A stretch of DNA of 64,000 bases from Bacteroidales bacterium (GTDB lineage Bacteria > Bacteroidota > Bacteroidia > Bacteroidales > VadinHA17): assembly GCA_021738535.1 (NCBI GenBank), contig JAIPBU010000020.1, positions 1-64,000 of the forward strand, in the 5' to 3' direction. The position numbers were made by a program, and so were the translations under genes. The notes beneath the pieces were generated by a model, which searched no databases, was not told where the DNA came from, and saw only the letters and a program-made list of their open reading frames with translations. Below, piece by piece: positions 54,585 to 63,734 of the stretch. Numbering within the stretch: position 1 is the first letter of the stretch; each line of letters opens with the position of its first letter.

Positions 54585-56387
54585 ATGCAGGCAATAAACG
54601 ATTTTCTCATCAATCTGGACGGTTACATCGGAGGCCATCCCTGGTTTGTTTTCCTATTACTTGGCACGGGGATATTTTTCACCTTTTACCTTGGTTTTCC
54701 ACAGATAAGGTATTTTAAACATGCCATAAGGATAGTAAAAGGTAAATACGACCATAGTAAGGATGTGGGCGACACCAGTCACTTCCAGGCATTGACTACT
54801 GCCCTTTCCGGAACTGTCGGAACCGGTAACATTGCAGGTGTGGCACTTGCCATACACCTGGGCGGACCTGCAGCTCTTTTCTGGATGCTCGTTACTGCAA
54901 TGATTGGTATGTGTACAAAGTTCGTCGAAGTTTCAATATCACATAAACACCGTGATATTTTACCTAATGGTACTGTCTCTGGCGGACCGATGTATTACAT
55001 GAAGAAAAAGCTTAATTTCAGGTTGCCCAGTGGCAAAATTCTCAAGGTGGGAGCAGTAATGGGTGGATTTTTTGCAGTTGCCACTGTACTCAGTTCCTTT
55101 GGTACAGGCAGCCTGCCCCAGATAAACAGTATATCAAACTCTGTATTTGCAACCTTTGGTATAAACCACATTATTACCGGTTTTATTCTGTCAATACTTC
55201 TGGGACTTGTAATAATCGGAGGAATAAAAAGGATAGCCAAGGTTACCTCTACCCTTGTGCCTGCAATGGCTCTTATCTACCTTATCGGAGCACTTGCGGT
55301 AATATTCAAAAATTATGACCAGATTCTGCCTTCCCTGGGAGCAATCTTTGGTGATGCATTCACCGGCACGGCAGCAACAGGTGGATTCCTTGGTGCTACT
55401 CTTTCCTGGACCATCAACAGGGGTGTAAACAGGGGCCTGTTTTCAAATGAAGCCGGGCAGGGATCAGCTCCTATTGCTCACTCAGCCGCAAGAGCCCCGG
55501 AGCCTGTATCAGAGGGTATGGTGGCAATTCTTGAACCATTTATTGACACTATTGTCATATGCACACTTACCGGCCTGGTACTGCTTTCTTCAGGAGTATG
55601 GAACCAGAAACACATGAACCAGTTCCAGGATGCCGATATGGAATTCGTGGTAGGTGAGTATAATGACAAAACTGAAAAAGGCAGGAAAATATTAAGTAAT
55701 CATATAGCCAACAAAAAGGACCTTCCCAAATTAGATCTTTATGAGGGTACAATACAAATTGAGGATGGGAAACTTCAAACACCAGGAATTACTCTTTTGC
55801 ATGCTGAATCGGTAGCCGAGGATTATAAATTCCTGAAAGGAGAGGATCCCTATAGCGGCAGCCTTGAAATATCCGGAGGGCAACTTGTAATAGATGAATC
55901 AGACAAACCAACATTCGGAGAGAGGATCAAGGGACTTTTTGCAAAACAAGAATCAGAAAAGATTGTTATTGAAGGAAAATCCCTGATGCACAGTGCTCCG
56001 CTTACTGCCAAGGCATTTGAAATGGGCTTCTTTGGCAGGTGGGGACAATATATTGTATCAATAGGCTTATTACTTTTCGCCTTCTCCACAGCTATATCAT
56101 GGTCATATTACGGCGACAGGGCACTTACCTACCTGATTGGGCCCAATTCAGTAGTTTACTACAGGATAGTTTATGTTGCTATGTTCTTTATTGCATCATT
56201 CACAGATACTACGATTATATGGTCCTTATCCTATATTACCATCGCACTGATGACTATTCCAAACCTGGTAGGTCTGCTTGTATTGCATAAGGACATTAAA
56301 AAGATAATCAGGGAATACTGGTTGAGTTTTATCGGTGATCACCCTGATGAGAAAATAAGCAAAAAATACAGCAGGAAACTTAAATAA
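54585..56387 (+). CDS. Alanine/glycine:cation symporter (AGCS family) with extra soluble insert
   Basis: This 600-aa inner-membrane protein has the AGCS motifs ALSGTVGTGNIAGVALAIHLGGPAALFWMLVTAMIGMCTKFVEV and NRGLFSNEAGQGSAPIAHSAA. It imports alanine or glycine with sodium. Family members are about 450-480 residues; here a soluble, acidic stretch of about 130 residues (from HMNQFQDADMEFVVGEY to IVIEGKSLMHSAPLTAKAF) lies between two helices after the IDTIVICTLTGLVLLSSGVW segment. The rest looks complete. It is a single-gene unit with its own promoter box and terminator. Confidence 0.9.
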   Translation: MQAINDFLINLDGYIGGHPWFVFLLLGTGIFFTFYLGFPQIRYFKHAIRIVKGKYDHSKDVGDTSHFQALTTALSGTVGTGNIAGVALAIHLGGPAALFWMLVTAMIGMCTKFVEVSISHKHRDILPNGTVSGGPMYYMKKKLNFRLPSGKILKVGAVMGGFFAVATVLSSFGTGSLPQINSISNSVFATFGINHIITGFILSILLGLVIIGGIKRIAKVTSTLVPAMALIYLIGALAVIFKNYDQILPSLGAIFGDAFTGTAATGGFLGATLSWTINRGVNRGLFSNEAGQGSAPIAHSAARAPEPVSEGMVAILEPFIDTIVICTLTGLVLLSSGVWNQKHMNQFQDADMEFVVGEYNDKTEKGRKILSNHIANKKDLPKLDLYEGTIQIEDGKLQTPGITLLHAESVAEDYKFLKGEDPYSGSLEISGGQLVIDESDKPTFGERIKGLFAKQESEKIVIEGKSLMHSAPLTAKAFEMGFFGRWGQYIVSIGLLLFAFSTAISWSYYGDRALTYLIGPNSVVYYRIVYVAMFFIASFTDTTIIWSLSYITIALMTIPNLVGLLVLHKDIKKIIREYWLSFIGDHPDEKISKKYSRKLK

Positions 56388-56436
56388 AACATGAACAAAC
56401 GCGCAGGGCTTTGCGCATAAAAATCCATGACTTAAT

Positions 56437-56467
56437 AAAAAGATGCGCATCGATTTGTGCATCTTTT
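56437..56467 (+). terminator. Terminator of the symporter gene
   Basis: AAAAGATGC pairs with GCATCTTTT (9 bp) around a 13-nt loop and ends in a T tract. A second small hairpin GCGCA/TGCGC (56401-56415) lies before it. Confidence 0.75.
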
Positions 56468-56503
56468 TGTTATCTTAGACATATTAAACCAAGCTGGTAT
56501 ACC

Positions 56504-56701
56504 ATGAAAGTAAAGCATGTTCTTATAGTTTTCGTCCTGGGTATGATTCTTACAACAATAGGTGCCTTTTTCAAGATCCAGCACTGGCCCGGTGCTTCCA
56601 AAATCCTGCTTGTGGCACTCTTACTTGAAGTGATTGGCGGCCTGCTCTTTATCTGGAAGCTGGCTACCATCAAGGATTTTAAGGATTTTCTTAACAAATA
56701 G
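56504..56701 (+). CDS. Small GldL-like membrane protein
   Basis: The ATG at 56504 gives 65 aa (MKVKHVLIVFVLGMILTTIG); the longer ORF reads through the terminator. It is two hydrophobic helices with FFKIQHWPGASK between them, the motif found at the start of the GldL gliding/T9SS motor protein, but the long cytoplasmic part of GldL is absent. A TATCTTAG box lies at 56471-56478. A second protein with the same motif lies at 58292. Confidence 0.7.
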   Translation: MKVKHVLIVFVLGMILTTIGAFFKIQHWPGASKILLVALLLEVIGGLLFIWKLATIKDFKDFLNK

Positions 56702-56746
56702 GTTTAGGAGTTGAGGGGTTTAGGAGTTTAGGAGTTAAATAGTCGT

Positions 56747-58153
56747 TTAGTCACTTCGTCTCAAAACAGCCACTGCTTCGACGTGATGCGTTTGGGGAAA
56801 CATATCAACAGGCTGCACAGCCTCAACGGAGTATTTTTCTGCCAGCAAAGCAATATCGCGTGCCTGGGTAGCAGGATTGCAGCTAACATATACAATCCTT
56901 TTGGTCCCGGTTCTCAGTATCGTATTAATTACATCTTCATGCATACCTGCCCTGGGCGGATCGGTAATTATCACATCAGGATGACCATGCTCTGCCATAA
57001 AAAACTCATTAAGAATCTCCTTCATATCCCCGCTGACAAATGTTGTATTATTTATACCGTTGATATCTGAATTCACTTTTGCATCTTCTATTGCTTCAGG
57101 AACATACTCTAAACCAATGACTTTTTTGCTTTTACCTGCCACGTAATTTGCAATTGTGCCTGTTCCGGTATAGAGGTCATAAACGATCTCCTTACCTGTA
57201 AGTTCCGCAAATCCCTTCGCCAGGGAATATAGTTTTTCAGCCTGTGCTGTATTTGTCTGGAAGAAAGACTTGGGGCCTATACGGAATTTCAGTCCGCCCA
57301 GGGTATCAATAATATGGTCTCTTCCTTCAAAAAGCTTAACATCCAGGTCGTTGAAAGTGTCATTCTTTTTCTTGTTTATCACGTACATAAGTGATGTAAT
57401 CTCCGGGAATTCATCCCTGATAAATGTCAACAGCTTATTGCGTTTTCCCTCATCATCACCTGCCAGGTTCATAATAACCATTACCTCCCCTGTTGCAACT
57501 GTCCTGACAACCATGGTCCGGAGAAAACCTTTATGCTCCCTGCTGTCATAGAATTCGAGTCCTGCTTTTAAAGCATATTCGCGCACCCTGTTACGTATAC
57601 GGTTTGTAATATCCTCCTGCAGGTAACATTTCTCAACATCCACTACCCTGTCGAACATGCCCGGTATATGAAATCCAAGGGCATTACGATTTGATATTTC
57701 TTCCCCTGACTTTATTTCTTCATCGCTCAGCCATCTGCTGTTTGAGAAAGTATACTCCAGTTTATTACGGTAGAAGTATTCATTATCGGATCCAATAATA
57801 GGGCTAATCTCAGGAAACTCAAACTTACCTATGCGTGCGAAATTATCATGAACCTGTTGCTGCTTAAATTGCAACTGATTGTCATAAGGCAGGTGCTGCC
57901 ATTTACAACCTCCGCACACTCCGAAGTGACTACATGTAGGTTCCTGCCGCATGTCGGAATACTTATGCTGCTTAACCACGTAGCCCTCCATATAGTTCTT
58001 CCGCTTGCGTTTAACCTGCACATCCACTATGTCGCCCGGAACCAGCATGGGAACAAAAACAACCTTATCATCTACCCTTCCCAGGGCTTTCCCTTCAGAG
58101 CCAATACCTGTTATCTCTACATTTTCCAGCAATGGTTTTTTCTTCCTCCCCAT
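56747..58153 (-). CDS. rlmD: 23S rRNA (uracil-5-)-methyltransferase, RlmD/RumA type
   Basis: This 468-aa protein has an N-terminal TRAM domain (NVEITGIGSEGKALGRVDDKVVFVPMLVPGD), the iron-sulfur cysteines of CSHFGVCGGCKWQHL, a SAM-binding site (YDLYTGTGTIANYVA) and the nucleophile motif VYVSCNPATQARDIALL with DPPRAGMHEDV. It methylates a uridine in 23S rRNA; the exact position (1939 in E. coli) is by analogy. It is a single gene. The gap 56702-56746 holds decayed GTTTAGGAG repeats. Confidence 0.92.
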   Translation of the reverse strand: MGRKKKPLLENVEITGIGSEGKALGRVDDKVVFVPMLVPGDIVDVQVKRKRKNYMEGYVVKQHKYSDMRQEPTCSHFGVCGGCKWQHLPYDNQLQFKQQQVHDNFARIGKFEFPEISPIIGSDNEYFYRNKLEYTFSNSRWLSDEEIKSGEEISNRNALGFHIPGMFDRVVDVEKCYLQEDITNRIRNRVREYALKAGLEFYDSREHKGFLRTMVVRTVATGEVMVIMNLAGDDEGKRNKLLTFIRDEFPEITSLMYVINKKKNDTFNDLDVKLFEGRDHIIDTLGGLKFRIGPKSFFQTNTAQAEKLYSLAKGFAELTGKEIVYDLYTGTGTIANYVAGKSKKVIGLEYVPEAIEDAKVNSDINGINNTTFVSGDMKEILNEFFMAEHGHPDVIITDPPRAGMHEDVINTILRTGTKRIVYVSCNPATQARDIALLAEKYSVEAVQPVDMFPQTHHVEAVAVLRRSD

Positions 58154-58291
58154 ATCACACGTTTATTTTTGCTGCAAAAGTAAGAATAATGATCAAATTG
58201 TTAGTCTCCAACTACAATCAATAATAGTAATCGGTTAGTCTAAGGCACACTTGTATCTTTCTATTTGAATCTTGTATCTTCTTCTAAGCAA

Positions 58292-58753
58292 TCAACCCTG
58301 CAAAGGTGGTTGAAAGCCATCAAAAAAGACAGCTATATACGTTAGAGTGGACATAAATATGAAGTAGATAAAGGCAATTAACACTTTGATGGATTGCCTC
58401 GTCTTATCAGCCTCTGTAAAAGCATCGATAAACGTTAAAATAACGGATATAAACAGAATGATATGCGAAACGATAAATAATATACCGGCACCGGGCCAGT
58501 GCTGTACTTTAAATGTAAAACTAACCAGAATAACGGCCATCGTAACAGTAACAATAATACCGTTTGATTTCTCCAGACCACTTTTCAGGAGAGGTGTTCC
58601 TTTTACCAGGAACATTAGCAGAAACACTATGCCGACCAATGCTCCAAGTGTTATTAATATTCCGGCACCCGGCCAGTGAAAATTCTTAAATACAATTCCC
58701 ACAAATAATAATATTGCAGAAATTAAACTGATTGATAAAACACTTTTTTTCAT
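58292..58753 (-). CDS. GldL-like membrane protein with two HWPGAG motifs
   Basis: This 153-aa protein has four hydrophobic helices in two similar halves: SLISAILLFVGIVFKNFHWPGAGILITLGALVGIVFLLMFL and IVTVTMAVILVSFTFKVQHWPGAGILFIVSHIILFISVIL. Each half carries FKxxHWPGAG, as at the start of GldL. It thus looks like a duplicated GldL-type module without the GldL tail. Function is unknown; an ion-conducting or motor-related role is only suggested by the motif. It is a single gene. Confidence 0.7.
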   Translation of the reverse strand: MKKSVLSISLISAILLFVGIVFKNFHWPGAGILITLGALVGIVFLLMFLVKGTPLLKSGLEKSNGIIVTVTMAVILVSFTFKVQHWPGAGILFIVSHIILFISVILTFIDAFTEADKTRQSIKVLIAFIYFIFMSTLTYIAVFFDGFQPPLQG

Positions 58754-58956
58754 AACTGTTTTTTTGGTTAGAACTAATATTAAGAGGAAAGATATTTCTG
58801 CTTTGTATATAGATTTTTGAAAGTCAGCTGGTTGCCAGAAATAAGCAATTTATGAAATAGAATGATGCAATGCAAAAATTATTACCTGTTGAATAATTCA
58901 ATTCTTTCTCTCCTGTCTACGTCAATCCAGTAATCCAATAATCCAATATTGAATCT

Positions 58957-59283
58957 ACTCCGAAAAGTCTCGCCCGGAGGGTGAGAATAATAATAGCCAC
59001 AGTTACACCTGTGGTGAAGGATTCGGTAAAAACCAATACCACCACCGGAGGGTGGTGAATAGTGTTCGATTTCTGTACATCAAAGGCTAACATGTATTAT
59101 TCTCTATTCACCCGCCTCCGGGGGTGTGGGTGGTTCTATGTATCAAAACCCGGGGTGAAACCCGGGGTATTATTATTAAGCCACTCCGTGGCTTTTAGGT
59201 GTTCAGATAATATACAAATCCCTTGCAAAAACCAGCTTCAATGTTTGTTTATTATTAGTCAAGGACTTTTCGGAGTGGACTCA
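58957..59283. repeat. Gene-free repeat region with 13-bp inverted ends; includes 80-bp dispersed repeat copy 2
   Basis: ACTCCGAAAAGTC (58957-58969) and its exact inverse GACTTTTCGGAGT (59264-59276) bound about 320 bp. Inside are palindromic, GC-rich units (CCACCACCGGAGGGTGGTG, CACCCGCCTCCGGGGGTG, AACCCGGGGTGAAACCCGGGG). Bases 59204-59283 match 146-225 at 77/80. No transposase gene is present. The rest of the 58754-59307 gap holds decayed AATCCA repeats and no gene. Confidence 0.7.
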
Positions 59284-59307
59284 TTATTCCATTAATCCAG
59301 CATTACT

Positions 59308-61860
59308 TTATTCAACAATCCCCAGCACCGCCTCAATCCTCTCCAGCCTTTCCTTGAGGGATTCGATTTCTTTGTCCTTTTCTTCGATGATTTCATTTTG
59401 TTCCTGTATTGCTTTTGTCAACACAGGTATCATTTCAGTTTTTGAAAGCTGATAAATTCCTTCCGGTCCTTTTGAAACTGCGTCGGGTATAATCTCATTA
59501 ACCTCCTGGGCAATAAACCCGGTTAATAATTTACCCGGCATTTTTTTCCATTCATAATCAACCACTCTAAGACTATTAACCAGTTCAAGACCTTCAACAG
59601 ATGTTGATGTAATATTCGTTTTTAGTGTACTGTCACATAGCGAACTAAAAGTAAGTGTGCCGTTTCTTAATTGCACACTCCCTAATGGCGTTCCATCACC
59701 ATCATTAAAACCTATCATCCATGTAGGTTGGTCAACAGGATTGTTTGGGCCACACTGGATAGCCAGACCATGACTCAAATAAGTGTTACCCGTATTACGA
59801 ATATGCGTAACATATGAGGATGCGTTATCATATACATCCAATCGATGTGAGGGGTTTGCACTACCTATACCAACGTCACCGTTTTTTAAAACTGTCACAG
59901 CATTACTTCTAGATATACTACTACTGCCATTTCCAATTACAAACAAAGGTTCCGAATCGAACCATTCTGATCTTGAAGAGGAAGGACGGTTATTATATCG
60001 ACCAAAAACAACCGAACAATATGCATCTGCACTTGCATAGCTACCCATAGCAAAAGAGTTGTCTCCGTATGCTTCATTATAGTAACCCATTGTCGCTGAA
60101 TACCATCCTATTGCATAATTTTTTCTACCCATTGATACGGAACAAAAACCCTGTGCGCTTGTGTTTCGTCCCATAGAAACAGCTGATCCCCCACTTGCAC
60201 TTGCAGATTGGCCAATTGAAACTGAGAAACTCTCTTGAGCTTCTGAATACCAACCTATAGCAGTAGAATACATACCTGCTGCCATATTTCTATATCCTAT
60301 TGCCGTGGAATAATTTCCTGATGCACTATTACCTAAACCTAATGAAAAAGAACCTTTCCCATAAGAAATTGAACCCTGACCGAATGCCATTGAATAGTCT
60401 CCAATTGATTTTGCTACATCTGTAATATTTCCTTCAAAGTCCATGCCCGCACTTCCAAATGCAAAACTCCTGTACCCACTAGCGATAGCTCCTCTTCCAA
60501 TAGCATAGCTTTCTTCATTTTTCGCAGATGCATCCTCTCCAAAAGCAAAAGAGTTTAATTCATCAGCAACGGCATTCTTACCAATAGCTGTTGAATAATC
60601 TCCCCTTGCAATAGCTTTATATCCAAATGCCTGAGAGTAATCTCCTATTGATTTGGATTCAAAGCCTGTTGCCATTGAGTTTGTTCCTATACTGTCCGGA
60701 CTTTCCACCAGTACTTTTCCAGTAATAAATGCATTCTTTAAAGGATACCACGAAACCCGGTTCTCCGAGGGGTTGATAATCCCAGAAGTATCGGTTGCCA
60801 CATCAAAATAACTGATACCATTTCCCTTGGTACGGTCAAAACCTCCGATGGCAAATCCTCCCTTGGGCCCTTTTGATACATTATTATCAATATAAAACCT
60901 TGTGCTATCCTGTGTTATTTTCATATAGTCCTGGCGATTGGTCTTTGTTCTGTCAAATCCTCCTATCGCAAATCCTCCCTTGAGTCCTTTAAGGTTGGAA
61001 TCATCAATATATATCCTTGTACTGTCGGCATTAACAACAATATAATCATCAACGATATTTTTTGTACGATCAAAGCCCCCTATAGCAAATCCACCTTTGA
61101 GGCCTTTCCCCTCCGGTGTTTTATCTATATACATCCTGATGCTGTCAGCCGTAACATACATATAGTCCTCCGTGTATTCTCCCTTGGTCCGGTCAAAACC
61201 GCCTATGGCAAACCCTCCTTTAGGTCCTTTTGTTGCGGGATCAGTTGGTACATAGACACGTACACCTTCACTATAAACGGCAAATACTGTTTGGCCGTCA
61301 GCCCGCTTAACCTCAAACAGGGCATCTTCAGACAGATCATCCGTACCTCTGACTGATAATTTAGCTTTCATTGGACTGTCTGTTCCTACAGCCAGGTTAT
61401 CCATGATATAAACAGTGTCATTATTGATTAGGAAAGGTGATGAAATGTTTTCATACGACTTTTCCGACAACATTGCATAAGGCACCGACCAGAGCTTAGT
61501 CGGCTCCATTTCATACCAGGCATCATCAAAGATCTTTATGCTAAGATATAGGGGTGAGGCAGTCCAGTCAATATCATCAAATGAAAGTGCACTGCCGGCC
61601 GTCCTGGTTGCTTCAGGATCGCCTATTGTAAGACTAAAAAGACCGTAGCTGTTTGTTGTAACCGTATGTTCCTCCTGCCAGGCAATTACTGTAGAAACTG
61701 TATCGGACAAAATACTTACCAGGACATCAATTGTAGTGTTTTCAATAAGCTGGTTATTACTGTTCCTTGCAACTGCCTGGTAGTTAATACCCTGCGGTAC
61801 CTGTGAAAAAAGGGACATACCAATAGCATACATGATGAATAAGGGAATAATCTTCTTCAT
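59308..61860 (-). CDS. Exported YadA-head / S74-chaperone surface fibre protein
   Basis: This 850-aa protein has a signal peptide (MKKIIPLFIMYAIGMSLFSQ) and an N-terminal beta module (VPQGINYQAVARNSNNQLIENTTIDV). Four repeats of about 35 residues centred on KGGFAIGGFDRTK follow (about 210-360), then many 14-residue YadA/Hep_Hag head repeats (SIGDYSQAFGYKAIARGDYSTAIGKNAV and so on, about 390-630). The end is a peptidase-S74 intramolecular chaperone domain (DSTLKTNITSTSVEGLELVNSLRVVDYEWKK ... TGFIAQEVNEIIPDAV) with a trimeric coiled coil (QNEIIEEKDKEIESLKERLERIEAVL). It probably forms a trimeric beta-helical adhesin or fibre, like phage tail spikes. Confidence 0.87.
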   Translation of the reverse strand: MKKIIPLFIMYAIGMSLFSQVPQGINYQAVARNSNNQLIENTTIDVLVSILSDTVSTVIAWQEEHTVTTNSYGLFSLTIGDPEATRTAGSALSFDDIDWTASPLYLSIKIFDDAWYEMEPTKLWSVPYAMLSEKSYENISSPFLINNDTVYIMDNLAVGTDSPMKAKLSVRGTDDLSEDALFEVKRADGQTVFAVYSEGVRVYVPTDPATKGPKGGFAIGGFDRTKGEYTEDYMYVTADSIRMYIDKTPEGKGLKGGFAIGGFDRTKNIVDDYIVVNADSTRIYIDDSNLKGLKGGFAIGGFDRTKTNRQDYMKITQDSTRFYIDNNVSKGPKGGFAIGGFDRTKGNGISYFDVATDTSGIINPSENRVSWYPLKNAFITGKVLVESPDSIGTNSMATGFESKSIGDYSQAFGYKAIARGDYSTAIGKNAVADELNSFAFGEDASAKNEESYAIGRGAIASGYRSFAFGSAGMDFEGNITDVAKSIGDYSMAFGQGSISYGKGSFSLGLGNSASGNYSTAIGYRNMAAGMYSTAIGWYSEAQESFSVSIGQSASASGGSAVSMGRNTSAQGFCSVSMGRKNYAIGWYSATMGYYNEAYGDNSFAMGSYASADAYCSVVFGRYNNRPSSSRSEWFDSEPLFVIGNGSSSISRSNAVTVLKNGDVGIGSANPSHRLDVYDNASSYVTHIRNTGNTYLSHGLAIQCGPNNPVDQPTWMIGFNDGDGTPLGSVQLRNGTLTFSSLCDSTLKTNITSTSVEGLELVNSLRVVDYEWKKMPGKLLTGFIAQEVNEIIPDAVSKGPEGIYQLSKTEMIPVLTKAIQEQNEIIEEKDKEIESLKERLERIEAVLGIVE

Positions 61861-62079
61861 GATTGGAGGGTTTTGTGGTTAATTATCTGCAAGTTAAGAG
61901 AGATATAAGCCAAAGTCAATATTTTTTGATGAATCGAAGTTTAGGAACGATGAGCAGGGAGCATGAGACGTGGGATTGAAAACTTCACATAACCGACGTA
62001 AGATTTTAGATTGTTGACACACCCCAAACCTTGAACATTGAACCTTGAACATTGAACCCGGAACCAATGATATTTTTTA

Positions 62080-62087
62080 TACCTTTG
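62080..62087 (+). promoter_or_regulatory. -7 promoter box of the 279-aa protein gene
   Basis: TACCTTTG is an exact TAnnTTTG box; the predicted start (near 62093) falls at a 20-bp perfect palindrome, AGACGTTGCATGCAACGTCT (62093-62112). Upstream, 61861-62060 holds tandem CCTTGAACATTGAA repeats and no gene. Confidence 0.55.
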
Positions 62088-62148
62088 AATAGAGACGTTG
62101 CATGCAACGTCTACTCAACCGGCATAATCATCTAAATCTCAACCTGCA

Positions 62149-62988
62149 ATGAAAAAAATATATTCTCTGCTACCTCTTTTATTGTTTTCAGTGCTGGCAA
62201 TTGCACAGTCTCCTCAAAGCTTTAACTACCAGGCAATAGTAAGGGATGTCTCGGGTAATGCATTGGTGGATCAGGCTGTTGGAGTGCAGATAAGTATCCT
62301 GCAGGGCTCGGCAGGTGGAACTGCTGTTTATGTGGAAAGATTTACACCCACTACCAATGACTATGGACTGATAAATATCCAGGTTGGTGCGGGAGCGGTA
62401 CAGTCCGGCACTTTCAATACTATTGACTGGGCAAATGGCCCCTACTTTCTAAAAACAGAAATAGACGATACCGGAGGAACAACATATACTAAAATGGGAA
62501 CAAACAAGTTGATCAGTGTGCCGTATGCCTTGTATGCTGAGACAGCAGATAACCTGGAAATTGATGGCCAAACGGAAGGTGATTTATTATATTATATTTC
62601 AAACGAGTGGAAAAGCTTACCGAAAGGCATTCCGGGACAGGTCTTGGCTATTGACCCATCAGGTGAACCGTCATGGATTAATCTTCTTTCGGCTCCTGTG
62701 CCGGTTGCTAAAAGCTATGAGGTCATATCAGGACAGGGCTTAAAGCTAAGTGGTGAAGTTGACCCAGGCAGAATACCAACAACAGCCCATTTCGAATTAT
62801 CAACCGACGAATCTTTCGCAGATGTTGTCTCAACAACTGATACAATAATATGTGGTTGTGGAAATATTAGTATTTCATCTGTATTGGAACCGGTACCCTC
62901 AAACGGAACCTGGTATTTCAGATTGGTAGCTACTAACCAGTATGGTAATGTTAACAGTAATATCCTTGAAGTAGTAATAAATGAGTGA
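62149..62988 (+). CDS. Exported beta-rich protein sharing the N-terminal module of the fibre protein
   Basis: This 279-aa protein has a signal peptide (MKKIYSLLPLLLFSVLAIAQ) and then SPQSFNYQAIVRDVSGNALVDQAVGVQISILQG, clearly homologous to the first ~130 residues of the divergent 850-aa protein, including the shared LISVPYALYAE/LWSVPYAMLSE segment. The C-terminal ~90 residues (SYEVISGQGLKLSGEVDPGRIPTTAHFELSTDESF) look like a fibronectin-III-type domain. There is no YadA or S74 part and no T9SS tail. It is probably a secreted or surface protein; its function is unknown. Confidence 0.72.
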   Translation: MKKIYSLLPLLLFSVLAIAQSPQSFNYQAIVRDVSGNALVDQAVGVQISILQGSAGGTAVYVERFTPTTNDYGLINIQVGAGAVQSGTFNTIDWANGPYFLKTEIDDTGGTTYTKMGTNKLISVPYALYAETADNLEIDGQTEGDLLYYISNEWKSLPKGIPGQVLAIDPSGEPSWINLLSAPVPVAKSYEVISGQGLKLSGEVDPGRIPTTAHFELSTDESFADVVSTTDTIICGCGNISISSVLEPVPSNGTWYFRLVATNQYGNVNSNILEVVINE

Positions 62989-63416
62989 TATAAAATGGCC
63001 TGGCTTGCTTACCTTATCAAATCCGGCAATCCAAATTAACCAGTAACAAATTGCAGGCTTTTATCTAACTTAATAATGTTACATAAGTGGAAATCCAGCT
63101 TAGCTGGTGACATACTGCGGACTGAAAATTGTTGATTTGTTAAGTTCACGTTAAAACTTTCACACTTTCAAACCCTGAACATTGAAATCCAGTAGAGAAA
63201 GCTACATCTCGTAAGGTGTTAATTAGATCAAGATTCGTGTTAATTGGCTATTCCCCGGGGATTACTCGCTCGCCCTCCTTCGCTGATCCCTGCTTACGCA
63301 GGGACAAGGCTTCGGAGGGTGGAGCTCGTGATCCAAACAGATCCTTCACTCCGTTCAGGATGACATGGGATTACTCGCTCCCTTTGGTTGCTCGTGATCC
63401 CTGGAGGGGGTGGCTT
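62989..63416. other. Gene-free stretch with dispersed intergenic repeats
   Basis: No convincing gene is present. The right part holds GGATTACTCGCTC twice (63258 and 63368), GCTCGTGATCC twice and GATCCTTCACTCCGTTCAGGA, repeat types often seen between genes in this phylum, plus the inverted CCCTGCTTACGCAGGG. Confidence 0.6.
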
Positions 63417-63549
63417 CAGAGCAATAACTGATAAATGCCGGAGGCATTTTTATTCAGGGGCTTCATCGCTTATGAAAACAAGTTTTCAACGCGATTGGAA
63501 GCCCCTGAATAAAAAAACCCGCTTTCGCGGGTTTTATCAGTTATTGCTC

Positions 63550-63551
<2 letters not shown>
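63417..63551. repeat. Nested inverted-repeat (three-hairpin) element
   Basis: A 19-bp perfect inverted repeat (CAGAGCAATAACTGATAAA at 63417-63435, inverse at 63533-63551) encloses three hairpins: AATGCC/GGCATT; a long arm at 63451-63511 with 14-bp ends TATTCAGGGGCTTC and inner TGAAAAC/GTTTTCA; and CCCGC/GCGGG. It directly adjoins the CCA end of the tRNA-Ser gene. No coding potential is recognised. Confidence 0.85.
63511..63535 (-). terminator. tRNA-Ser terminator
   Basis: On the minus strand AAAACCCGC pairs with GCGGGTTTT around a 4-nt loop and is followed by T residues, about 15 nt after the tRNA. It is also the third hairpin of the nested element. Confidence 0.8.
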
Positions 63552-63641
<90 letters not shown>

Positions 63642-63734
63642 GTGGATTGCTTATAAAACGTGACAAAAATAGAAAAAGAATACTAATTATACAATTCATC
63701 CCTTCTTAATTCTGCATTCGCTTTTTGCTGTTCA

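Noticed and set aside
59062-59295. 77-aa ORF in the repeat region
   Set aside because: It spans the palindromic units and the 80-bp repeat and has no protein-like features.
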